From JALOLV01 sp046295175 (GTDB lineage: Bacteria; Bacteroidota; Bacteroidia; Cytophagales; Spirosomataceae), in contig JBKBNY010000002.1 in NCBI GenBank assembly GCA_046295175.1, forward strand, positions 310,001 to 374,000: a stretch of DNA of 64,000 nucleotides, given 5' to 3'. Below, piece after piece: positions 8,247 to 16,162 of this stretch. Below the pieces are notes generated by a model, which did not search any database, was not told the DNA's origin, and was given only the letters and a program-made list of their open reading frames with translations. The position numbers and the translations under genes are program-made. Within the stretch, counting starts at the first letter, position 1, and each line of letters begins with the position of its first letter.

Positions 8247-8276
8247 AACCGTGGCACGAGAAACCGTGCCACGGTT
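8247..8276 (+). terminator. hairpin terminator after tnaA
   Basis: A 12-bp perfect stem, AACCGTGGCACG (8247-8258) with CGTGCCACGGTT (8265-8276), 6-base loop, followed by GATTTAT. The T-run is weak, so it may work as a bidirectional hairpin between the convergent tnaA and the sigma-factor operon. The half CCGTGCCACGG recurs near 52010. Confidence 0.55.
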
Positions 8277-8309
8277 GATTTATACATGATTTGAAAAATC
8301 GTGCTAAAA

Positions 8310-8636
8310 TTATTCGGTTTTCCAGCGACCGAAACGGCTTTTCATCGTATTTTTAAATTCTTCACGCTGTTCGGGTGTCATATTACTCCATTTATCGGCC
8401 ATTTTTTGTTTCCAATAATGGTGACGACCCCCGCCAAAACATCCGCCACCGCCTCTAAAGCCACCAAACAAAATTTTAGATAAAACTAATAAACCCAATG
8501 CCTGAACAAAAGTGATTGTGGTTAACCCAAATATGCTCGGAATCAGCCAATTCCAGAGGCTCATTACCACAAATCCACCTAAAACTACGAATCCTATCGC
8601 AAAAACTGCCATTCTCAAAATCCAAAACTTCTTCAT
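8310..8636 (-). CDS. small membrane protein, His/Cys-containing, ECF operon
   Basis: A 108-residue protein of unknown function. Two hydrophobic segments (about residues 7-30 and 41-56) are followed by a Gly-rich stretch holding one Cys and two His (GGGGCFGGGRHHYW) and then a helical tail with NMTPEQREEFKNTMKSR. The T-P-E-Q-R segment recalls the LTxxQ motif of Spy/CpxP periplasmic proteins, an inference only. It is clearly related to the next protein (same W-N-W, L-x-L-S-K-I-L-F-G-G-F core). Third gene of the sigma-factor operon, 30 bp after its paralogue. Confidence 0.8.
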   Translation of the reverse strand: MKKFWILRMAVFAIGFVVLGGFVVMSLWNWLIPSIFGLTTITFVQALGLLVLSKILFGGFRGGGGCFGGGRHHYWKQKMADKWSNMTPEQREEFKNTMKSRFGRWKTE

Positions 8637-8666
8637 TTTTTCTGATTTAATATTTTTGATTACTAA

Positions 8667-8924
8667 TTATTTTTTCTCCATTTTCCATTCTTTATGGTGG
8701 TTTTCGCCGAATTTCTCATGGTGATTGTGCCAGTGCCTTCCGCCAAAACCTCCGAAGAGAATCTTACTTAAAATCAAGATTCCGAAAGCGTGTTTGAATT
8801 TGATTTTGGGTAAATTAAAAACTTCGGGAGCGAGCCAATTCCATAAATACATGACGGCAAAACTCAATGCGACAACCGCTATAACTCCGATAACGATTCC
8901 GCCTAAAATCCAAGTAAAGTGCAT
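8667..8924 (-). CDS. small membrane protein, His-rich tail, ECF operon
   Basis: An 85-residue paralogue of the 108-residue protein downstream. Two hydrophobic helices (about 5-31 and 46-58, with Y-L-W-N-W-L between) are followed by G-G-R-H-W-H-N-H-H-E-K and N-H-H-K-E-W, a tail with six His in about 16 residues that could bind a metal. It begins 13 bp after the sigma-factor stop codon, so the two are co-transcribed. I recognise no named family. The position after the sigma gene raises the possibility that it acts as an unusual anti-sigma factor or as a metal-stress effector, which is inference. Confidence 0.8.
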   Translation of the reverse strand: MHFTWILGGIVIGVIAVVALSFAVMYLWNWLAPEVFNLPKIKFKHAFGILILSKILFGGFGGRHWHNHHEKFGENHHKEWKMEKK

Positions 8925-8937
8925 TTTTCAACAATTT

Positions 8938-9492
8938 TTAGTTAAATATTTCTTCGTACAAATACCGTAGCCTATCTCTCAAATACAAAACCGCTTGACG
9001 TTTTTCTGAAAGCAATGTGTTTGTGTTCGCCCCTGTGATTTCGGCAATTTCTTTAAAAGATTTATCTTCTAATTCGTGCATCTCAAAAACCAATCTTTGG
9101 TGCGTTGGTAATTCTTCTAAGGCCTCGCCCAATGCTTCGAGGATAGTCTCTTTCAGAAGTGGGTCGTTGATAGATTCATCGGGCAAAATATCAAAAATCG
9201 AAAGGTTTTCGTCTTCGTTATCTACCGAAAAAATCTGTTCTTCGATGTTTTGAGCTTTACGACCACGATACAAATCATTGATTTTGTTTCGAGCCACCGT
9301 AAAAAGCCAAGCTATCGTTTGGTCAATTGGCTTGGTGAGTCGGTACATTTCGACAAATTCATAGAAAACATCCTGCAATACATCTTCGGCGTCCGATGGC
9401 GAAGGTACCCTCGGTCGGATATAATCCAACAGTCGCCTGCGTTCGCTTTTGAAGGTATTTTGAATTTCTCTATTTTGTTCGGTTGTATCCAT
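8938..9492 (-). CDS. ECF-type RNA polymerase sigma factor
   Basis: A 184-residue sigma-70-family factor of the extracytoplasmic-function type. Region 2 (about residues 15-85) includes RRLLDYIRPRV, DAEDVLQDVFYEFVE and the AWLFTVARNKINDLYR helix; region 4 (about 125-175) includes LPTHQRLVFEMHELEDKSFKEIA with the helix-turn-helix EIAEITGANTNTLLSEKRQAVLYLR. An acidic linker (SVDNEDENLS) joins them. I take the ATG at 9492 rather than the preceding TTG. No FecR-type or zinc-finger anti-sigma factor follows; instead two small His-rich membrane proteins do. Confidence 0.93.
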   Translation of the reverse strand: MDTTEQNREIQNTFKSERRRLLDYIRPRVPSPSDAEDVLQDVFYEFVEMYRLTKPIDQTIAWLFTVARNKINDLYRGRKAQNIEEQIFSVDNEDENLSIFDILPDESINDPLLKETILEALGEALEELPTHQRLVFEMHELEDKSFKEIAEITGANTNTLLSEKRQAVLYLRDRLRYLYEEIFN

Positions 9493-9534
9493 CAACTCGG
9501 TATTTGATTTGAAGACGGAATCGCAGAGATTTTA

Positions 9535-9563
9535 TTGGGTTTTGAGGAAGAATGGTATATTTG
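9535..9563 (+). promoter_or_regulatory. possible promoter of a very short transcript
   Basis: On the plus strand TTG (9535-9537), an 18-bp spacer and TATATTTG (9556-9563) fit the Bacteroidota promoter pattern. It points away from the sigma-factor gene toward a hairpin terminator starting 24 bp later, so any RNA would be about 45 bases long. Confidence 0.4.
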
Positions 9564-9586
9564 TGTGGTTGAGTGGTGAACTTAAC

Positions 9587-9620
9587 AAATGTAGCACTGT
9601 TTATTGTGCTACATTTTATT
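9587..9620. terminator. intrinsic terminator
   Basis: An 11-bp perfect stem AAATGTAGCAC (9587-9597) with GTGCTACATTT (9606-9616), 8-base loop, then TATTATT on the plus strand. On the minus strand it would end the D-threonine-aldolase-like operon, since the flank there is also AT-rich. A second small hairpin, CACGACTT/AAGTCGTG (9625-9643), lies directly beside it. Confidence 0.6.
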
Positions 9621-9643
9621 ATTACACGACTTGAAAAGTCGTG

Positions 9644-10750
9644 CTACAAAGTAATTCTTCGTTTGCGACCTAAAACTTGCACGGTATGGGTTATTTGGTG
9701 ATTTTCGACAAAATATGCTTCGTCATAAAGGTTTACCGTCGGGCAAACGTGGTACGGCACACCATAAAGCACATCGCCGACTTTGATATTATCCCAATCT
9801 TTTACTTGCAAAACACCGTGTTCTTCGCTTTGGCCGATTAATTCATAATCAGTTAGATTCAGAAAACGAATGCGTTTATCAATCGGGTTTTCGGCAGCAA
9901 CGGCTTTGTGTCCCATATCGACGGTTACGATTCCGTGCTTGGGTTTAGAAACTACCCTCGTCAGGACGATGGCGGCGTAGTCGAAAGGTTGCTCGGGGAG
10001 TTTATCGCCATAGCCCCAATCCCACAAAACGCAAGTCCCGGGACTACAAAAGGTTTTGTCTCGCAAAGCATGCGAAGTAAAAGCAGGTGTACCGCCCGCA
10101 ATAACCATCGGGGTCGAGCCGCCACTCTCAACGATTTTATCAATAAAATGCTGAACATCTACAAAGCCTTCATTGATTTTGGCTTTACGTTCTTCAAAAT
10201 CGGTATCTCGTAGGTGTCCGTCATAAACGTGCAGCCCGTGGAGTTTTAGGTGAGACTGGCTTTGGGCAAACTGGTATAATTCAAAGATTTTGCCATCGAG
10301 CGGATGCCCCGAGCGGTCCATGCCGTTATTGACATCTAAAAATACATTGGCATTTAGATTTGCCTCAGCAAATGCTCCATTCAGGGTCAAAACTTGCTCT
10401 GGGCAATCTACCAAAGAAGCAATAAAAGCATCGGGATACTTTTGCTTTAAGGCTATCAATCTTGCGATTTTCGGGCCAACTAATTGGTGGGCAATAATTA
10501 CGTATTTAGCACCAGCCATGAGCGTCATTTCGGCTTCGGCGATGGTTGCACATTTGAATTTAGTAATGCCAGCATCGAGCATCATCTCGACGATTTCGGG
10601 CATTTTATTGGTCTTAACGTGCGTTATGAGCCTTTGGGCATTACCCGCAATGGCAATCATCTTCTGGATATTGCTGGCAACACGGTCTTTATAAATCAAA
10701 AGCGAAGGCGAATCTGCTTGGTTGGGGTCTTGGAGGTCGTACCAGTTCAT
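9644..10750 (-). CDS. D-threonine aldolase-like PLP enzyme (alanine racemase-type fold)
   Basis: A 368-residue fold-type III PLP enzyme of the D-threonine aldolase/D-serine dehydratase-like family. The PLP lysine is in L-I-T-H-V-K-T-N-K (about residues 41-49); the barrel continues with KFKCATIAEAEMTLMAGA, VFLDVNNGMDRSGH and GLHVYDGHLRD, followed by the C-terminal beta domain with V-P-Y-H-V-C-P-T, whose His and Cys are the usual divalent-metal ligands of this family. The likely reaction is metal-dependent cleavage of D-3-hydroxy amino acids to glycine and an aldehyde; the exact substrate is not decided. It starts 17 bp after the VOC gene and is the last of three minus-strand genes. Confidence 0.88.
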   Translation of the reverse strand: MNWYDLQDPNQADSPSLLIYKDRVASNIQKMIAIAGNAQRLITHVKTNKMPEIVEMMLDAGITKFKCATIAEAEMTLMAGAKYVIIAHQLVGPKIARLIALKQKYPDAFIASLVDCPEQVLTLNGAFAEANLNANVFLDVNNGMDRSGHPLDGKIFELYQFAQSQSHLKLHGLHVYDGHLRDTDFEERKAKINEGFVDVQHFIDKIVESGGSTPMVIAGGTPAFTSHALRDKTFCSPGTCVLWDWGYGDKLPEQPFDYAAIVLTRVVSKPKHGIVTVDMGHKAVAAENPIDKRIRFLNLTDYELIGQSEEHGVLQVKDWDNIKVGDVLYGVPYHVCPTVNLYDEAYFVENHQITHTVQVLGRKRRITL

Positions 10751-10767
10751 AGTTATAGCAATTGTTA

Positions 10768-11154
10768 CTACTTTTCGTAGAATTCGAGTGGTAAATCGTC
10801 GGGGTCGGCAAAAAACGTAAACCTTTTACCTGTGTATTCATCAATTCTGATTGGCTCGGTTTGCACGCCTTTGGCGTTGAGTTCGGCGGCGGCGGCGGCA
10901 ACATCATTTACTTCAAAAGCCAAATGCCTGAGTCCGAGTGCTTCGGGACGGGACGGTCGTGCGGGTGGATTCGGAAAAGAAAAAAGCTCAATTACGTAGT
11001 TTTCGTTGAGTTTTAGGTCTAATTTGTACGAATCTCGGGCTTCTCTGTAAACCTCTTGGATAATCTCTAAACCCAGAATATCGGTATAGAAATGTTTAGA
11101 TTTGGGGTAGTCCGAACAGATAATCGCAATGTGATGTACTTTATTGAGCTTCAT
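10768..11154 (-). CDS. VOC family (glyoxalase-like) metalloprotein
   Basis: A 128-residue vicinal-oxygen-chelate protein. Two beta-alpha-beta modules are visible: VHHIAIICSDYPKSKHFY with LGLEI, and GLRHLAFEVNDV with RFTFFADPDDLPLEFYE. The metal ligands expected for this fold (H near residue 8, E near 57 in V-I-E-L, H near 77 and E near 125) are present. The length and ending fit the YaeR/GloA2 type, often annotated as lactoylglutathione lyase-related, but the substrate is unknown. It overlaps the upstream nucleotidyltransferase gene by 14 bp and precedes the aldolase-like gene by 17 bp, so the three form one operon. Confidence 0.88.
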   Translation of the reverse strand: MKLNKVHHIAIICSDYPKSKHFYTDILGLEIIQEVYREARDSYKLDLKLNENYVIELFSFPNPPARPSRPEALGLRHLAFEVNDVAAAAAELNAKGVQTEPIRIDEYTGKRFTFFADPDDLPLEFYEK

Positions 11155-11611
11155 GATTTTGTATCAATTTTACTTTTGCTAAATCTTTGGAGCGACCAAA
11201 GGCCTCCAAAATTCGGATTTGTTCGGCAATCGTAGGGATTTTTAGCGATATTTTTTCGGTTTCGATTCTTAAAAAATCATTCACTCGCACTTTTTGCCAG
11301 ATTCCGTCGGTATTTAGTTCTAAATCGCCCATTACCTCGACTTTGAATCCCTCAAAAATAAACCTTCCAAAATTCGACCTAAATTTATCGCCGTCTTTGG
11401 GTGTGTAATCATTTAGTTTACGATTATGCCAAAGGCTTTTGAGCGAATCGGCATCGCGGGTTGAGGTCAGAATGTCAATATCATCGACGGCTTGGAGTGG
11501 GATTCCTGCCAAAACTATCGCCGAACTACCAATAATGTAGTAATCATCTTGAAGATTAGATAATTCGGAATGAATCTGATTGAGGAATGAAATGAGTGTA
11601 GTGGTATTCAT
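11141..11611 (-). CDS. nucleotidyltransferase-fold protein (DUF6036-like)
   Basis: A 156-residue protein with a minimal nucleotidyltransferase fold. The core is Y-Y-I-I-G-S-S-A-I-V-L-A-G (about 27-39), then the acidic pair A-V-D-D-I-D-I-L-T (about 44-52) and a later strand G-F-K-V-E-V-M-G-D. These G-S and D-x-D signatures match MNT/AbiEii-type proteins of unknown substrate. I choose MNTTTL at 11611; the longer reading frame adds 14 residues without homologous character. It heads the operon with the VOC and aldolase-like genes. No partner HEPN or toxin gene is adjacent, so a toxin-antitoxin role is not supported. Confidence 0.75.
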   Translation of the reverse strand: MNTTTLISFLNQIHSELSNLQDDYYIIGSSAIVLAGIPLQAVDDIDILTSTRDADSLKSLWHNRKLNDYTPKDGDKFRSNFGRFIFEGFKVEVMGDLELNTDGIWQKVRVNDFLRIETEKISLKIPTIAEQIRILEAFGRSKDLAKVKLIQNHEAQ

Positions 11612-11637
11612 GGAGCGAAGATAATCAAAACCTGTGT

Positions 11638-11670
11638 AAAAAAAGAAAAGCAAGGTGAATGCCCCTTGCT
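11638..11670 (-). terminator. intrinsic terminator upstream of the nucleotidyltransferase gene
   Basis: Read on the minus strand, AGCAAGG (11670-11664) pairs with CCTTGCT (11655-11649) around an 8-base loop, followed by TTTCTTTTTTT. It lies between the small ORF at 11744-11833 and the nucleotidyltransferase start at 11611, so it either ends a short upstream transcript or attenuates the operon. Confidence 0.6.
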
Positions 11671-11743
11671 CTTGCTCTCGTCAAACTGCTGTTGATTATT
11701 AAAACCACCAAACCAACTTTCGTCGATTTGATGGTTTTGATAC

Positions 11744-11833
11744 TCACGCTCTGAAGGCGTTTATCGCCACTATAATAAAGAAAAGAAAAATCACAACTAA
11801 TTCGTCGAGGTGTTCAAATACAAGTTTTTTCAT
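11744..11833 (-). CDS. possible 29-residue membrane peptide
   Basis: ATG at 11833 to TGA at 11744 encodes 29 residues: a charged start (MKKLVFEHLDELVV) and a hydrophobic helix (IFLFFIIVAINAF). The shape is that of a single-span membrane micropeptide. It lies alone in a 453-bp gap and is followed 74 bp later by a good terminator on the same strand, which supports a separate short transcript. There is no homology I can cite, and short ORFs like this arise by chance, so confidence is low. Confidence 0.35.
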   Translation of the reverse strand: MKKLVFEHLDELVVIFLFFIIVAINAFRA

Positions 11834-11902
11834 GACTATTTTATATTTTCTACTATGATTCCAAACTCACACAAATAGTTTAAACTCACTAAAAAAATCT
11901 TG

Positions 11903-11978
11903 GATATTTGTAAAACACATCGATTATGAGGGGTTTCATGGCCATAAAGTCAACCTCATATTTGATAGTACAAATATC
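11903..11978. repeat. nested inverted repeat, possible RNA structure or operator
   Basis: Two concentric inverted repeats: GATATTTGT (11903-11911) with ACAAATATC (11970-11978), and inside it TATGAGG (11925-11931) with CCTCATA (11954-11960), with TGGCCA at the centre. It lies upstream of the small ORF and upstream of nothing on the plus strand. The rest of the gap to 12064 has no feature I can support. Confidence 0.45.
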
Positions 11979-12064
11979 GGATTAAAAAGGAGTTAAAAAC
12001 AATACCGTTGATTGGGTAAATTTTCGGGGGGTCTTATCCGTGCCAGTACGGATATTGTCACCGT

Positions 12065-12712
12065 TTATATCAATTTTTGCTCAACGGCATATTTTATTAG
12101 GCCAACAATTGTCTTGGTATTGGTCTTTCGGTAAATGTTTTTACGGTGTGTTTCGACGGTCCGCTCCGAAATAAAAAGCCTCTCAGCAATCTCGCTATTA
12201 GATAACTCTTGCGAAATCAGCCGCAAAATCTCAATCTCGCGGTCGGTTAGTCGGTAGTTCTCTTCAACTTCGTCGTTGTTTTTGTTGCTGAGGCTACGCA
12301 GAATCTCGTTCGAGACCTCACGACTAAAATAGAGTTTTCCGCTCGAAATCGTCGTAATGGCTTCGATTAATTCATCTCGACCGATTGTTTTGAGGATGAA
12401 TCCTGAGATACCGGCATCCATTAAGTCGTGAACGATGGAGACATCGTACGAAACCGAAAGTGCAATGACTTTTACATTCGGAAAGGCCTTTTTTACCTTG
12501 TGTGTAAGCTCAGTACCCGTCATTTTGGGCATGTATAAGTCTGTAATGACAATATCCACTGAGTTACTTTCTAAGAATTTTAATGCCGAAATCCCATCAA
12601 GGGCTTTTCCGACTACTTCATATCCTGGCAAATCTTGAAGCATAGCAGTGATTCCATCAATCAGAATCTGATGGTCATCTACTACGAGTATTTTTAGTTT
12701 CATGGTATTCAT
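12065..12712 (-). CDS. LuxR/NarL-type response regulator
   Basis: A 215-residue two-component response regulator. The receiver domain (about 1-125) has the acidic pair in V-V-D-D-H-Q and the phospho-acceptor Asp in D-I-V-I-T-D-L-Y-M-P-K-M-T-G (about residue 57), the S/T in A-L-S-V-S and Lys in I-L-K-T. The C-terminal LuxR HTH (about 145-210) begins L-T-D-R-E-I-E-I-L and includes ISERTVETHRKNIYRK. It lies 90 bp downstream of a frameshifted 7TM-DISM histidine kinase with a HisKA_3/HATPase module, the usual partner of NarL-type regulators, so the two are almost certainly a pair. Confidence 0.95.
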   Translation of the reverse strand: MNTMKLKILVVDDHQILIDGITAMLQDLPGYEVVGKALDGISALKFLESNSVDIVITDLYMPKMTGTELTHKVKKAFPNVKVIALSVSYDVSIVHDLMDAGISGFILKTIGRDELIEAITTISSGKLYFSREVSNEILRSLSNKNNDEVEENYRLTDREIEILRLISQELSNSEIAERLFISERTVETHRKNIYRKTNTKTIVGLIKYAVEQKLI

Positions 12713-12802
12713 TTAAACGGTTTTTCAGCAGTGTCCGTTTGTGGATTATGTCTTAGATTTGAAGCTGTGAGATTTGGTTTATTTACTCTAAAAACTTATG
12801 AA

Positions 12803-14703
12803 TTACAAAGGAACCTCAACAATTACACTGGTGCCTTTGCCGATTCTGGAATCAAAATTAACGTTTCCGTTTAAGTATTTGACCCTTGTTGTGATATTTT
12901 TTAGACCAATACCCTGATTTTCTACTACGGAGGTGTCAAAACCTTTGCCGTTGTCTTCGACCAGAAGCACTAATTCGTCTTCGTGTTGAATCAATTCTAT
13001 ATTGACATTGGTGGCCTCCGAATGCCTGATGATGTTATTCATCACTTCTTGGATAACCCGATACAACATCGTTTCGATACGCTCATCGAGGCGTTCTTTT
13101 AATCCGATAATTTGTAAATCAACTTTCAGGATTCCGGCGTTGTTGATTTTATTGACAAATTGCTTTAAGGCGGTTGGTAAACCAAACTTCATCAGTGAGC
13201 CAGGCATCATGTTGTGCGAGACTTCCCTGATTTCTTTGATGCTATCTTCGAGCAAATCGAGCGTTTGATTGATTTCGGGTTCGCTCAATTTATTCTTCGA
13301 GCTAAACCTCCCAAGCCCCATTCGGGCGGCCGCTATCATTTGCCCAACGCCATCGTGTAAATCTCGTGCAATTCTCACACGTTCTCGCTCTTCGGCTTCG
13401 AGTACGGCCTCGGTTCGGAGTTGCTGCTGGTGGCTTTGCTCCGAGAGCAATGCTTGTTCCGATTCTCGAATAACCTTAAACCTATATGCCAACAAAAACA
13501 CAAAGCCACAATCTCTATTATAAATGCCGCAGCAAAAGCATTGATTTCGACCATCGCACTCCCCGAAAAAATCTCGTAGCTACTAAGCCCGTTGTAGGTA
13601 GCAATGATAAACAATGGCAAGCTCGCAAATATGTAATAAATAGACTCTTTTCGGTGGTGGTTATTATAAATACAGTAAACCAAACCTGCGTATTCAAAAA
13701 TGGGGGTAGTCCAGAAAACAACCACATAAAAATTAGAAATTGTAATGGGGTCGTCGTTGAACAAGGCATCTCGAAACAACAGATGGTCTATGTACATCAG
13801 CAGAATGAGTAAAATCATCATTCCAACCAAAAACCACGTTCCGTTTGAGAAAAAACTGTTTTTTAGTTTTTTCCATTGGAGGTATTCCAATAAAAAAAGA
13901 CAATTAAACAATAATAGCAACAAAGCATTGATGTAACGGGCTTTATCGGCACCAACGCCTAACTCTCCGTTTAGATAATACCTAATAAAATAACCTTGTG
14001 TGGCACAAATAAAATTGATAGCAAAAAATACGTAAAACCCGTAGTGTAGATACAATTTATCTTTAAATGCAAAAAATAACAGAATCGCAAAAAAGCTAAC
14101 AAACAGAAAAACCCCGATTACAAAGCCCCACATGTGATAATCGAAAGCCCAAAAGTAGTAATCGAAATAATCGCGTTGCCATATCGTAAACGGAAAAGAA
14201 ATCGAGCCATACTTTTTACTGATTTTTATATAGCAAGCAACCGTCTCTAAGGCATCCGATTTATACGGAAAAATATAGTTTCGGTGCTTAATTACACGGT
14301 TTTGCTGTGGTGTCAGCCAACTAATGTACTGTTTATCAATGACAACGTTATTCTTGACGACATAAAATTCTACGTTTTCGCCAATTGATAATCTAAGGTG
14401 AAAAAGCAAATTGGCTTCTAAATCGGTTTTGTTTTTAAAATGAAACCTAAACCAAAACGGTTTTCCTTTTGCCCAGTAGGTTGGCGACGACCCCGTTGTT
14501 TTATCAAATCTAATTTTTTTAGGCTTTTTCAGAATCCGTTCAATCGTCAAAGTTTCGTCGGTATCATGATAAGCATAAATCATATTAGGGTTATCTAATC
14601 TTTCCCATGAACCATCATACACGATAACAGGTACTTTTTGGCCTTCGGAACGGAGAATTACCAAGAACAAAAAATACAATATTAACGTAAGTCTATTTTT
14701 CAT
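12803..14703 (-). pseudogene. 7TM-DISM sensor histidine kinase, interrupted by a one-base frameshift
   Basis: The first frame (14703 to about 13497) encodes a signal peptide, an extracellular 7TMR-DISM sensor domain (about residues 25-165) and seven predicted transmembrane helices, ending ...EIVALCF. The kinase half continues in the -1 frame as LLAYRFKV..., with the HisKA_3 histidine in A-R-D-L-H-D-G-V-G-Q, the N-box EVMNNIIRHSEA, D-N-G-K-G-F-D and G-I-G-L-K-N-I. Joining the frames requires one added base in the run of five A on the plus strand (13494-13498). The result is a normal-length sensor kinase of about 630 residues. Either the run is misread or the gene is truly broken; both halves look well conserved. 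ATG at 14703 preferred to TTG at 14718. Confidence 0.85.
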
Positions 14704-14752
14704 TGGAAATGATAACAAAATGCGAAAATACGTTTTTTCGATACAGTATTAC

Positions 14753-14805
14753 GACCACAGAATAAAAAAGCGAGAAAATACCCACCAAAACAGGTATTTT
14801 CTCGC
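14753..14805 (-). terminator. intrinsic terminator of spmAB
   Basis: On the minus strand a 13-bp perfect stem, GCGAGAAAATACC (14805-14793) with GGTATTTTCTCGC (14782-14770), 10-base loop, then CTTTTTTATT. It begins 21 bp after the spmAB stop codon. Confidence 0.85.
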
Positions 14806-14826
14806 AGAGTATAAACATAATCAATG

Positions 14827-16059
14827 TCAGATAAAGAAGAAATAGGCCAAGAATATTGCCGCAAGTACGCCTATCAAATCGGCGATAAGCCCAAACGGAA
14901 CGGCGTATCGAGAATTGCGGATTCCGACCGAACCAAAATACAATGAAACGATGTAGAATGTGGTATCTGTCGTACCCTGAAAAATAGAGGCCAATCTACC
15001 CGTAAAACTATCCACACCGTAGGTATTCCACGCATCAACCATCAATCCTCTGGCACCACTACCACTCAATGGTCGCATAATGGCAACTGGTAGTGCATCT
15101 ACAAATTGGGTATCGAAGCCCATCGCTGTAAATAGAATCTTCATGCCATCGGTGATGACATCCATCGCCCCCGAATTACGGAAAACACCAATCGCCACCA
15201 ACATTCCTACCAAATACGGAATAATTTTAATGGCAGTATCGAACCCGCCTTTTGCACCTTCGATAAATGCATCGTAAACATTGATTTTTTTCCAGATTCC
15301 GCCACCTATAAAAACTACTATAATCAATAACAAAATCAAGTTACTATATACTTTTGAGAATGTTTCGAGAGAATCTTTATCGAGGGTTGAGAGGTACCAC
15401 AATAGAAGAACTATCAACGATGTGATGCCGCCCAGCCACGCAAAAACGGTTTTATCGAAAAGGTTAATTTTTTGTTTAATCGCCACGATTATCAAACTCA
15501 CGATGGTCGTGATGTAAGTACCTATCAAAAGCGGAATGAATACATCCGAAGGGTCGGCGGCTTTAGCTGTAGCTCGGAGGGCCATAATCGAAATCGGAAT
15601 TAGCGTCAGACCCGACGTATGCAACACCAAAAACATGATTTGGGCATTTGAAGCACGGTCTTTGTCGGGGTTTAGTTCTTGAAGACTCTGCATCGCTTTC
15701 AGGCCAAAAGGCGTAGCGGCATTGTCTAAACCCAGCATATTGGCCGAAAAATTCATAATCATTTGTCCGTGAGCAGGATGGTCTTTGGGTACTTCTGGAA
15801 ATAACTTATTCATAAACGGCCCGATGATTCGAGCTAAAAAACGAACTGCTCCAGCTTTTTCGCCAATGTTCAACACACCCAAAAAAAGCGTCATTACGGC
15901 TGTCAGGGCCAATGAAATCTCGAAGCCAGTTTTTGCCGAATCGAACATGCCCTTGACCAATACATCGAAGACCTCGGTATCGTGCATGAAGATGTTTTTG
16001 AACAAAGCAATGACAAATGCAATGATAAAAAAAGCTACCCAAATGTAGTTTAAAGCCAT
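14827..16059 (-). CDS. fused SpmA-SpmB nucleoside-recognition membrane protein
   Basis: A 410-residue polytopic membrane protein with two Gate/nucleoside-recognition domains in one chain. The N-terminal SpmA-like half (about 1-200) has ALTAVMTLFLGVLNIGEKAG, M-N-F-S-A-N-M-L-G-L-D-N-A-A-T-P-F-G and HTSGLTLIPIS; the C-terminal SpmB-like half (about 230-410) has GAKGGFDTAIKIIPYLVGM, R-P-L-S-G-S-G-A-R-G and QGTTDTTFYI. In Bacillus the two are separate spore-maturation proteins; in non-spore-forming Bacteroidota a fusion is usual and the role is unknown, perhaps in transport. It ends at a strong terminator and is divergent from two cell-wall peptidase genes. Confidence 0.9.
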   Translation of the reverse strand: MALNYIWVAFFIIAFVIALFKNIFMHDTEVFDVLVKGMFDSAKTGFEISLALTAVMTLFLGVLNIGEKAGAVRFLARIIGPFMNKLFPEVPKDHPAHGQMIMNFSANMLGLDNAATPFGLKAMQSLQELNPDKDRASNAQIMFLVLHTSGLTLIPISIMALRATAKAADPSDVFIPLLIGTYITTIVSLIIVAIKQKINLFDKTVFAWLGGITSLIVLLLWYLSTLDKDSLETFSKVYSNLILLLIIVVFIGGGIWKKINVYDAFIEGAKGGFDTAIKIIPYLVGMLVAIGVFRNSGAMDVITDGMKILFTAMGFDTQFVDALPVAIMRPLSGSGARGLMVDAWNTYGVDSFTGRLASIFQGTTDTTFYIVSLYFGSVGIRNSRYAVPFGLIADLIGVLAAIFLAYFFFI

Positions 16060-16162
16060 TTTGGTTTGGTGTTTAGGGTTTGGTAATTCGAGCTAAAGGT
16101 TTCGGTTTTATGAATTTGTGCGTTAAATTAGCGTAATAATTCTAAAAAAAACAAGTTTTGAT

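Noticed and set aside
11141..11611. A MNT/HEPN or AbiE-type toxin-antitoxin pair
   Set aside because: The nucleotidyltransferase-like gene overlaps a VOC gene rather than a HEPN or AbiEii partner.
13375..13501. Programmed -1 frameshift in the sensor kinase
   Set aside because: The site is TGT TTT TGT on the coding strand, not a slippery X XXY YYZ heptamer with two tRNAs able to re-pair, and I see no strong downstream stem; an indel is simpler.
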